A stretch of 6,194 nucleotides of DNA from Methylococcaceae bacterium (lineage in GTDB: Bacteria; Pseudomonadota; Gammaproteobacteria; Methylococcales; Methylococcaceae), in the NCBI GenBank assembly GCA_028678445.1, contig JAJRDJ010000357.1:1-6194 (forward strand). The letters are read 5' to 3'. The position numbers and the translations under genes were made by a program. The notes below the pieces were generated by a model, which worked only from the letters and a program-made list of their open reading frames with translations, was not told where the DNA came from and did not search any database. The first letter of the stretch is position 1, and the number at the start of each line of letters is the position of its first letter. Positions 1 through 4,103 of this stretch are shown here, piece after piece.

Positions 1-55
1 AGCCGTTCGCCGCCGACGCAAAAAAATACCCGAAAAAGGGCATGGGGCAGGCTAA

Positions 56-204
56 TCAAATTACTGTCGCGGATTTTGGGATGTTATCTCCAGTTGGATG
101 ATATCCAAGCTTTTAGATAACATTGGAGCGATGATGACCTCGCGAACAGAGTCTTCCTTGAAACCAGGGTCTGACAACAGTATCGGATCGAAGTGTTCGA
201 ACAT
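56..204 (-). pseudogene. Frameshifted N-terminal fragment of a restriction-enzyme-like (HsdR-N-type) cassette gene
   Basis: An ATG at 204 opens a 47-residue frame ending at TAA 61-63. Its residues 12-29 (DPGFKEDSVREVIIAPML) resemble the start of a family of restriction-endonuclease-like proteins that normally continue with a K-LGY-P-G stretch. In this frame the text after SK (residues 30-31) is unrelated. Skipping to the next frame at the AAAA run (111-114) gives LGYHPTGDN, which is what the family would have, until TGA at 56-58. Restoring one A in the run would join the two halves as SKKLGYHPTGDN. I read this as a one-base deletion, so either a pseudogene or a sequencing error. The start codon lies ten bases after the attC-like core GTTAGGC, as in integron gene cassettes. 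The family assignment is from memory of the N-terminal motif and is moderate; the broken frame is seen directly. Any further remains would lie beyond the window edge. Confidence 0.5.
81..123. repeat. Long near-perfect hairpin across the frameshift point
   Basis: The outer arms ATGTTATCT (81-89) and AGATAACAT (115-123) pair perfectly over 9 bp. The inner arms TTGGAT (94-99) and ATCCAA (103-108) pair over 6 bp around a three-base loop, and AG/CT (92-93 with 110-111) adds two more pairs. The structure sits inside the broken cassette gene and includes the AAAA run where the frame changes. Confidence 0.6.
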
Positions 205-214
205 TGGTTTCGAT

Positions 215-299
215 GCCTAACGAATAGCGTTTATCCGCCGCGCCAGTCGACTTGAATCGGGGATCGGGCGTCGAACGCGGCGGATAAACCTGGTTGGAC
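215..299 (-). other. attC-like integron recombination site
   Basis: Read on the minus strand, the site begins with GTCCAAC (299-293), matching the R'' consensus RYYYAAC, and ends with GTTAGGC (221-215), matching R' GTTRRRY. Between them is an imperfect palindrome with 14-bp perfect arms, GTTTATCCGCCGCG at 229-242 and its complement at 276-289. An additional 5-bp inner stem pairs TCGAC 247-251 with GTCGA 270-274. The total of 85 bp is within the usual attC range. An ATG with recognisable coding content starts ten bases after GTTAGGC, as expected for the next cassette. A point against is that the spacers between R boxes and the inner stem are unequal (3 and 7 bases), and the two R boxes pair at only five of seven positions. 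No integrase gene is present. Confidence 0.55.
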
Positions 300-330
300 T
301 GAACCGCTGGCACGGTGGTTGACTTGGGGA

Positions 331-360
331 TTAATACGCGGGACCCGGGAGCGGTGTCAA
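331..360 (-). promoter_or_regulatory. Putative sigma70 promoter pointing into the attC-like site
   Basis: On the minus strand a perfect -35 TTGACA (360-355) is followed after 18 bases by TATTAA (336-331), four of six matches to TATAAT. Transcription would start near 324 and run through the attC-like site into the broken cassette gene. It lies downstream of the IS91-like remnant and points outward from it. Confidence 0.4.
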
Positions 361-511
361 GGTTTGGGGGCGGTTTTCGTCGGTCGGAGGGTGTGGGGCC
401 GGCCGTGGCGGCTGCGGCAGAGCTGTGGCGGACGGCCCGGACAGTGACATGAATACCACCGGGGACCAGGGACACCGCGCCTGGGGCAATCCCGCAGCCG
501 ACGGATCCCCT

Positions 512-525
512 GGCGCTCCAGCGCC
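512..525. repeat. Short GC hairpin downstream of the IS91-like remnant
   Basis: GGCGCT (512-517) pairs with AGCGCC (520-525) around CC. It lies 32 bases past the transposase-remnant stop and may belong to the terminal structure of the former element. No other gene is visible between 300 and 556: the frames there are proline/arginine-rich and look non-coding. Confidence 0.35.
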
Positions 526-556
526 CTTGCTGCAGAGTCCGGTGTGACGACAGACT

Positions 557-820
557 TCATGACGGGGGTCCCCGGCACGCGGGCGGCGGCATCCGGTGGG
601 GTGGGGGCTTGGCCGGAATAGTGCGGTTCGGCCGCAGGACCGCCACGCTGCGCAACGTCCCATGGCCGCAACAGGGACACCATTCGCTGTCCTGTGGCGC
701 CACCCTGTTCATGAAATCCCCCGCGGCTTCGATGGCGACTGGCGCGGGCGCGGGGGCGTTGAGCGCGTGCCTGGCGGCGGCGAGCCTGCGGCGTTTGCGG
801 GCTGGGGACCTAATCAAGTA
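557..820 (-). pseudogene. Remnant of an IS91-family (Y2) transposase, C-terminal end only
   Basis: The frame reads RKRRRLAAARHALNAPAPAP, then DFMNRV, then CPCCGHGTLRSVAVLRP, and stops at TGA 557-559. IS91-type Y2 transposases end this way: a basic stretch with repeated L/A/R residues, a proline-rich linker, a short helix, and a CPxCGxGxLR zinc-knuckle tail followed by L-x-P. Only about 85 residues remain, so the catalytic HUH and Y2 tyrosine regions are missing. The only in-frame starts near the upstream end are non-ATG (TTG at 817). The frame runs upstream into the REP-like palindrome that starts at 822, so the breakpoint is about 820. Downstream, a GAAC tetranucleotide at 301-304 could mark the original oriIS-side target; that is inference. 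Family assignment rests on remembered C-terminal pattern, not a search. Confidence 0.5.
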
Positions 821-821
821 A

Positions 822-849
822 CCTCGATGTAGGGACAGCGGAATCGAGG
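822..849 (+). repeat. REP-like palindrome, unit A
   Basis: CCTCGAT (822-828) and ATCGAGG (843-849) form a perfect 7-bp stem around a 14-base loop containing ACAGCGGA. The unit aligns over its 28 bases with unit B read on the other strand; shared blocks are CCT-GATG, CAGCGGAA and a closing GG. It resembles the GGATG...AGCGGAATCC intergenic palindromes common in Proteobacteria (established knowledge of REP-type elements). Confidence 0.55.
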
Positions 850-868
850 AGCTATGAGCTACGTTCCC

Positions 869-896
869 CCCGGGTTCCGCTGCGCTTCATCCAGGC
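869..896 (-). repeat. REP-like palindrome, unit B
   Basis: On the minus strand the unit reads GCCTGGATGAAGCGCAGCGG followed by AACCCGGG. CCTGGAT pairs with ACCCGGG with one mismatch and one G-T pair. It faces unit A head-to-head with 19 bases between them, the layout of a BIME-like pair. The arm CATCCAGGC (888-896) also pairs perfectly with GCCTGGATG (922-930), directly behind the mdh stop, giving a 9-bp stem with a 25-base loop. That could slow or end mdh transcription, but there is no T tract. Confidence 0.6.
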
Positions 897-930
897 TAAT
901 TGATGTTTCGTTCTCTATTGCGCCTGGATG

Positions 931-1908
931 CTACGGAATCAAATGCCTGACCATGTCCCGCTCGATCAGCAACTCGGCTTCGGTGGCCTTGAGATGCTCC
1001 CGGCTGAAGGCGTCCAGCTCAAGATTCTGCACGATCCGCCAGGCGCCGTCCCTGACCTGGACGGGATAGGAAAACATCAGACCCGGCTCAATGCCGTAAC
1101 TGCCGTCGCTGCAGACCGCCATGCTGGTCCACTCGCCTTCCGGGGTGCCGAGCACCCAGTCGCGCATGTGGCCCAGGGCTGCGTTGGCGGCGGACCCGGC
1201 GCTGGAGCGGCCCATCGTCCGGATTACCTCGGCTCCGCGCTGCTGCACGGCGGTGATGAATTCCTGCTCGTACCAGTCCCGGCCCACGCCATCCAGCACC
1301 GGGATACCGTCCACCGTGGCATGTTGCAGGTCGGGGTATTGGGTGGTGGAATGGTTGCCCCAGACGATGGCGTGCTTGACATCGCCGGGATTGCACCCGC
1401 AGCGGGCCGCGACCAGGCCCACCACCCGGTTATGATCCAGCCGGGTCATGGCCGCGAAATTTTCCGGCGGAATATCCGGTGCGTTACAACGGGCGATGAG
1501 GGCATTGGTGTTCACGGGGTTTCCCACCGCCAGCACCTTGACGCTCCGCTTGGCCGAGCGGTTCAGGGCTTTGCCCTGCACGGAAAAGATGTCGGCATTC
1601 ATCTCCAGCAAATCCCTTCGCTCCATCCCCGGGCCACGCGGCCGCGCCCCGACCAGAAATACGAGATCGGCATCCGCAAAGGCTGCTTCGGGATCGCTGT
1701 GGCAGGTAACGCCGGATAGCAAAGGGGACGCACAGTCATGCAGTTCCATGGCCACGCCATCGAGGACGCCGATACTCTGCGGAACTTCCAGCAAGCTGAG
1801 CGTGATCGGCTGATCGCCCAGGAGACCGCCGCCAATCAATCTGAACAGCAGCGAATAGCCGATCTGCCCTGCCGCACCGGAAACGGCAATATGCACTGGA
1901 GTTTTCAT
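931..1908 (-). CDS. mdh: Malate dehydrogenase (NAD-dependent, type 2)
   Basis: The protein oxidises malate to oxaloacetate with NAD+ in the cytoplasmic TCA cycle. It has 325 residues, full length for the type-2 MDH family. The Rossmann glycine motif GAAGQIG is at 11-17, and the acidic residue at the end of beta-2 (E41 in LLEVPQ) favours NAD over NADP. The mobile active-site loop GARPRGPGMERRDLL (87-101) supplies substrate arginines R91 and R97. GNPVNTN is at 129-135, LDHNR at 157-161 gives D158 and R161, and WGNHS gives catalytic H186. The ATG at 1908 is the natural start, but there is no clear Shine-Dalgarno before it. The upstream gap of 142 bp carries a dyad and, further up, terminators of the previous gene, so mdh is probably transcribed alone. 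The family normally has GNPANTN; V132 is a conservative change. Identity is certain from motifs. Confidence 0.97.
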   Translation of the reverse strand: MKTPVHIAVSGAAGQIGYSLLFRLIGGGLLGDQPITLSLLEVPQSIGVLDGVAMELHDCASPLLSGVTCHSDPEAAFADADLVFLVGARPRGPGMERRDLLEMNADIFSVQGKALNRSAKRSVKVLAVGNPVNTNALIARCNAPDIPPENFAAMTRLDHNRVVGLVAARCGCNPGDVKHAIVWGNHSTTQYPDLQHATVDGIPVLDGVGRDWYEQEFITAVQQRGAEVIRTMGRSSAGSAANAALGHMRDWVLGTPEGEWTSMAVCSDGSYGIEPGLMFSYPVQVRDGAWRIVQNLELDAFSREHLKATEAELLIERDMVRHLIP

Positions 1909-1910
1909 GG

Positions 1911-1960
1911 GATCATCATTCGTAATGTTGCACGCGGATCATCAAGGACCCCTGATGATC
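1911..1960 (-). promoter_or_regulatory. Dyad plus extra half-site upstream of mdh
   Basis: GATCATCA (1937-1944) and TGATGATC (1953-1960) form a perfect 8-bp inverted repeat around an 8-base spacer. A third copy, GATCATCA at 1911-1918, lies immediately before the mdh start, in the same orientation as the first and 26 bases from it. There is no T tract, so it is more likely an operator or mRNA leader structure than a terminator. No clear sigma70 promoter was identifiable here. Confidence 0.4.
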
Positions 1961-2001
1961 ATTGCTGCAGGCTGTGGATGGGGGGGCATGAACAACCGAA
2001 C

Positions 2002-2027
2002 CCCGCGCCTGTCGTGGCAGGCGCGGG
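2002..2027 (-). terminator. Strong GC hairpin behind the HMA gene
   Basis: CCCGCGCCTG (2002-2011) and CAGGCGCGGG (2018-2027) form a perfect 10-bp stem with a six-base loop. On the minus strand it is followed by a T-rich but interrupted tail (GGTTCGGTTGTTC). It lies 23 bases past the HMA stop and would separate that gene from mdh. Confidence 0.5.
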
Positions 2028-2037
2028 AGGCTTCCTT

Positions 2038-2059
2038 GAACAAAAGCGCCTCAGGCGCT
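2038..2059 (-). terminator. Rho-independent terminator overlapping the HMA stop codon
   Basis: On the minus strand AGCGCC and GGCGCT flank TGA, which is the HMA stop codon (2051-2053), and are followed by TTTGTTC. This gives a compact 6-bp stem, three-base loop and short T tract. It stands in tandem with the larger hairpin at 2002-2027. Confidence 0.5.
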
Positions 2060-2257
2060 GGGGAAACCCGCCGCCGTCACTGCCTGCTGGATGGCCGCGA
2101 CGCTGGTCTTGGCTTCGTCATACTCCACTTCAAGCGTGCCATCCTTGAATGAAGCCTTGCTCGACTGCACCCCGGATACCGCGTCCGCCGCTGTCTGTAC
2201 CGTCTTCTCGCAACCGCCGCATTTCATGCCGCTTACCTTGATACTTGCCTTCGCCAT
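2051..2257 (-). CDS. Heavy-metal-associated (HMA) domain protein, CopZ-like metallochaperone
   Basis: This 68-residue cytoplasmic protein is a single HMA domain with the ferredoxin-like beta-alpha-beta-beta-alpha-beta order. The metal site GMKCGGCEKTV (10-20) places the ligands at C13 and C16. The acidic stretch DGTLEVEYDE and the closing AVTAAGF are typical of the fold. Such proteins bind Cu(I) and pass it to P1B-type ATPases, though some bind other soft metals. Length and spacing match CopZ/Atx1. The start at 2257 is well supported by GAGGAG seven bases upstream. No copper ATPase or CueR-type regulator lies in the window, so the partner is encoded elsewhere and the metal cannot be assigned. 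It has hairpin terminators at its end and a 113-bp region upstream, so it is probably a single-gene unit. Confidence 0.9.
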   Translation of the reverse strand: MAKASIKVSGMKCGGCEKTVQTAADAVSGVQSSKASFKDGTLEVEYDEAKTSVAAIQQAVTAAGFPSA

Positions 2258-2278
2258 AAGTTCTCTCCTCGTCTGGTA

Positions 2279-2302
2279 ATTGATAGACCAAAAACAATCA
2301 AT
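2279..2302 (-). promoter_or_regulatory. AT-rich inverted repeat upstream of the HMA gene
   Basis: ATTGAT (2279-2284) and ATCAAT (2297-2302) are complementary arms around 12 bases. The block is the only AT-rich stretch in the 113-bp gap between the HMA and DUF4389 genes. It contains a -35-like TTGATT (2301-2296 on minus) without a good -10, so a promoter or operator is possible but unproven. It does not look like the usual CueR dyad. Confidence 0.25.
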
Positions 2303-2370
2303 CCGCGAGCTACCGGTCGCGGTTCATTCGGAACGTCCTTGAGTTATCAGACCCGTTTCCGCCCAACCCA

Positions 2371-2646
2371 TCAGACCTCTTTCCGACGATTGAACGGGAA
2401 GGGCTTCTCGTCGGTGTTGTAGCTCAGATAGAGCCAAATCCGGTAGATGTAATCGGCCACGTTCTGGCCCACCCGCTGCGCGCTTGGGCTGGGGCTGGCG
2501 CCGAACAGATGCAGTACCATTTGCACCAGCAATACGCCCCAGAGAATGAACCGCACGATACCGAGGATGATCACATACGACACGATATACAGCAGTCTTA
2601 CAAAAAAATTCCCGAAATCAATGTGTTCAGGTTCTATACTCGACAT
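2371..2646 (-). CDS. DUF4389 family small membrane protein
   Basis: The protein is 91 residues of unknown function. A hydrophobic region at about 15-49 (FVRLLYIVSYVIILGIVRFI onward) is long enough for one long or two tightly packed membrane segments, with an arginine at 32 in the middle. After it comes the conserved tail: the segment PSPSAQRVGQNVADYIYRIW, then LSYNTDEKPFPF. The pattern of a membrane segment, then a helix ending in a T-x-E-x-PFPF motif, is what defines DUF4389, known mainly from gammaproteobacteria. It has no signal peptide and no catalytic residues I can name. The ATG at 2646 has no strong ribosome binding site. The gene is divergent from the alkB-like gene with 32 bp between starts, so their promoters probably overlap coding DNA. 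Family call is good; role unknown. Confidence 0.82.
   Translation of the reverse strand: MSSIEPEHIDFGNFFVRLLYIVSYVIILGIVRFILWGVLLVQMVLHLFGASPSPSAQRVGQNVADYIYRIWLYLSYNTDEKPFPFNRRKEV
2635..2640 (+). promoter_or_regulatory. Possible -10 element for the alkB-like gene
   Basis: TATACT matches five of six bases of the sigma70 -10 consensus and would start transcription about 32 bases before the ATG at 2679. No convincing -35 lies 16-18 bases upstream, so it would be weak or activator-dependent. It lies inside the start of the divergent DUF4389 gene. Confidence 0.25.
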
Positions 2647-2678
2647 ATCCGCGGCTCATAAGAAAATCGGTTGAAACA

Positions 2679-3344
2679 ATGATCGACGCGCCGTCCGAAG
2701 CATGGCTGATGATGACAGAAAACCACCTCGGCCAAAAGGCTGGCAAGAATACCCCAATCAGCACCCGCCTGCTCAATCGGGAGGGCGAGATCGAGTACAC
2801 CCAGGCCTTTCTCGAGCCTGCCGTTGCGGATGAAGGATTCCTGGCACTGCGGGAAGAGCTGGATTGGCAGGAAGAATTCATCCAGATCGCCGGGCGCAGG
2901 GTGCAGGTACCGCGACGGGTCGCCTGGCATGGCGAACCCGGCGCCATATACCGCTATTCGGGCGTTGCGCATGAACCCAAGGCCTGGACACCCGCCCTAC
3001 TGGAGTTGAAAGCACAGGTGGAAGCCTACTGCGGACAGCACTTCAACAGTGTGCTGGGCAATCTTTATCGGGACGGCAACGACGCCGTGGGCTGGCATGC
3101 CGACAATGAACCGGAACTGGGACCGGCGCCCTTCATTGCCTCTCTAAGCCTTGGGGCGGAGCGGCGCTTCGAGATTCGCCATAACAAGACCCGGGAAATC
3201 CTCCGCCTGCCGCTAGCTCATGGCAGCCTGCTGACGATGGGCGGCTGTTTTCAGTCCCGCTGGAAACACCGTATCCCGAGACAGCCCGGCATCACTCAGC
3301 CGCGCATCAACCTGACCTTTCGGCATATCGAACCCAGTTCCTGA
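2679..3344 (+). CDS. AlkB-family 2-oxoglutarate/Fe(II)-dependent dioxygenase (ALKBH2/3-like)
   Basis: The protein is expected to reverse N-alkyl damage such as 1-methyladenine and 3-methylcytosine in DNA or RNA by oxidative demethylation. It has 221 residues. The conserved NSVLGNLYRDG (123-133) precedes the iron-binding HxD motif WHADNE, with H140 and D142. The third iron ligand is H197 in WKHRIPRQ, and PRINLTFR gives R209 and R215 for 2-oxoglutarate. The stretch IASLSLGAERRFEIRH (153-168) is nearly the eukaryotic ALKBH2/3 form, so it belongs to that branch rather than the E. coli Ada-operon AlkB. The N-terminal 40 residues are less conserved. ATG codons at 2709 and 2712 are alternative starts, and none of the three has a strong Shine-Dalgarno. 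It is followed two bases later by a small zinc-ribbon-like gene and is divergent from DUF4389. No Ada or LexA box was recognised upstream. Confidence 0.93.
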   Translation: MIDAPSEAWLMMTENHLGQKAGKNTPISTRLLNREGEIEYTQAFLEPAVADEGFLALREELDWQEEFIQIAGRRVQVPRRVAWHGEPGAIYRYSGVAHEPKAWTPALLELKAQVEAYCGQHFNSVLGNLYRDGNDAVGWHADNEPELGPAPFIASLSLGAERRFEIRHNKTREILRLPLAHGSLLTMGGCFQSRWKHRIPRQPGITQPRINLTFRHIEPSS

Positions 3345-3346
3345 GC

Positions 3347-3532
3347 ATGGCCGACATCATCCCTTTCAAGAAGCCCAAGGCGGCCGAGAAGCACCGTGGC
3401 AATACCCTGTGCCGCAGCGGATTTCATCAGTGGAACATCGATAAGGCCAGCGTGTTCGACGTCAGGCAAGGCCGGCTGGTGACGGTTTATCGCTGCGCCC
3501 GCTGCGGCGCGGTCAAAAACGCACTACGATGA
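3347..3532 (+). CDS. Small conserved hypothetical protein with zinc-ribbon-like Cys/His residues
   Basis: The protein has 61 residues. It has a basic N-terminus (MADIIPFKKPKAAEKHRG) and candidate metal ligands C22 and H27 in LCRSGFHQW, then C50 and C53 in YRCARCG, separated by a likely beta-hairpin with VFDVRQGRLVTVYRC. The C-x4-H plus C-x2-C arrangement suggests one structural zinc. I recognise the MADIIPFKKP...LCxSGFHxW...YRCxRCG pattern from short uncharacterised gammaproteobacterial proteins, but no function is known to me. The ATG lies two bases after the TGA of the alkB-like gene, so the two are probably co-transcribed and translationally coupled. The stop is two bases from the stop of the opposing gene. 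A nucleic-acid-binding accessory role is only a guess from the basic residues and the neighbour. Confidence 0.75.
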   Translation: MADIIPFKKPKAAEKHRGNTLCRSGFHQWNIDKASVFDVRQGRLVTVYRCARCGAVKNALR

Positions 3533-3534
3533 AT

Positions 3535-3966
3535 TCATGCCCCTCGGTCGCCAGCGCACGCCCCGCCCGTGCGGCAGCGTCGCAAGAATTCCGGCCCTTC
3601 GTCCAGCACAAAGGCGTCGAGTTGCCAGAGACGGGGCTCGATCAAGTCCCGATGCGCCGCCGGAATGACGTAGACATCGGCCCTGACGAGTTCACCCGCG
3701 CCCATGCTGACCCTGAGTGTCACACGGCGATAAAAATCGTCTTCGAAATGATCCAGCCGGACCAGTTCCCGGGGCCCGATACCGGTGATGAGCAGGCCCT
3801 CCGTGACCGCGCCCGGTTCGGCGATCAGCCCCGGATAGCCGAGGCCTCGCAGACGATAACGCGCATAACCCGCCAGCGTAGCGGGCCTTGCTGGTAAACT
3901 CCGGCCCGTGACCGCCCGGAAAACCTCAGGCATCTGCAGGGTCCCGTATGCAAAAAGTTTCGCCAT
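3535..3966 (-). CDS. Gamma-glutamylcyclotransferase-fold (AIG2/GGCT-like) protein
   Basis: The protein has 143 residues from the ATG at 3966. The family signature YGTLQ is at 7-11 right after the first strand, LAGYARYRLRGLGYPGLI follows at 31-48, and LDHFEDDFYRRVTLRV (71-86) carries E75 as the probable catalytic glutamate. Characterised members cleave gamma-glutamyl amines or dipeptides to release 5-oxoproline; the exact substrate cannot be read here. An in-frame ATG at 4080 would add 38 residues with no family counterpart. The 3966 start is preferred because AAGGTGGA lies just upstream and MAKLFAYGTL matches the usual N-terminus. The C-terminal RRCRTGGACAGDRGA is a non-conserved tail. The gene is convergent with the zinc-ribbon gene, two bases apart, and divergent from the yjgR-like gene. 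Confidence 0.88.
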   Translation of the reverse strand: MAKLFAYGTLQMPEVFRAVTGRSLPARPATLAGYARYRLRGLGYPGLIAEPGAVTEGLLITGIGPRELVRLDHFEDDFYRRVTLRVSMGAGELVRADVYVIPAAHRDLIEPRLWQLDAFVLDEGPEFLRRCRTGGACAGDRGA

Positions 3967-4037
3967 GGGTTCCACCTTATCCGGCATGGGGTCAGGCACC
4001 GCTTCTGGCGCATTGTGTTCGGCAGCCTTGATTGATA

Positions 4038-4060
4038 GTTGAACCCAGCCAGGGTTTAAC
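4038..4060. promoter_or_regulatory. Dyad in the divergent region between the GGCT-like and yjgR-like genes
   Basis: GTTGAACCC (4038-4046) and GGGTTTAAC (4052-4060) are complementary at eight of nine positions around AGCCA. It lies about midway in the 137-bp divergent gap (3967-4103), 43 bases before the yjgR-like start, where an operator controlling either gene could sit. No strong sigma70 promoter was found on either strand of the gap. Confidence 0.3.
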
Positions 4061-4103
4061 CTCAAGGCGCTGATTTTCAAGAGAAGTAAAGAGAACCTGA
4101 AAC

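Noticed and set aside
20..41. Possible minus-strand terminator (GCCC, T5, CGGGT, then seven Ts)
   Set aside because: The stem is only three or four pairs, too weak to call, and the broken gene may continue past it.
113..475. 120-residue minus-strand open frame
   Set aside because: It reads straight through the attC-like palindrome and overlaps the recognisable cassette gene in another frame; composition is low-complexity and matches no known domain.
331..683. Two overlapping proline/arginine-rich minus-strand frames
   Set aside because: They overlap each other and the IS91-like remnant, and show no domain pattern; high GC alone explains them.
596..832. Two plus-strand frames of 70-78 residues
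   Set aside because: They are opposite the transposase remnant, which has the CPxCG tail pattern; no motif on the plus strand.
928..1719. 263-residue plus-strand open frame
   Set aside because: It is antisense to mdh, which has all family motifs. The long opposite frame is a side effect of GC-rich codon use.
3967..4080. 38-residue N-terminal extension of the GGCT-like protein
   Set aside because: The extension has no family match, while the internal ATG at 3966 has a ribosome site and gives the usual MAKLFAYGTL start.
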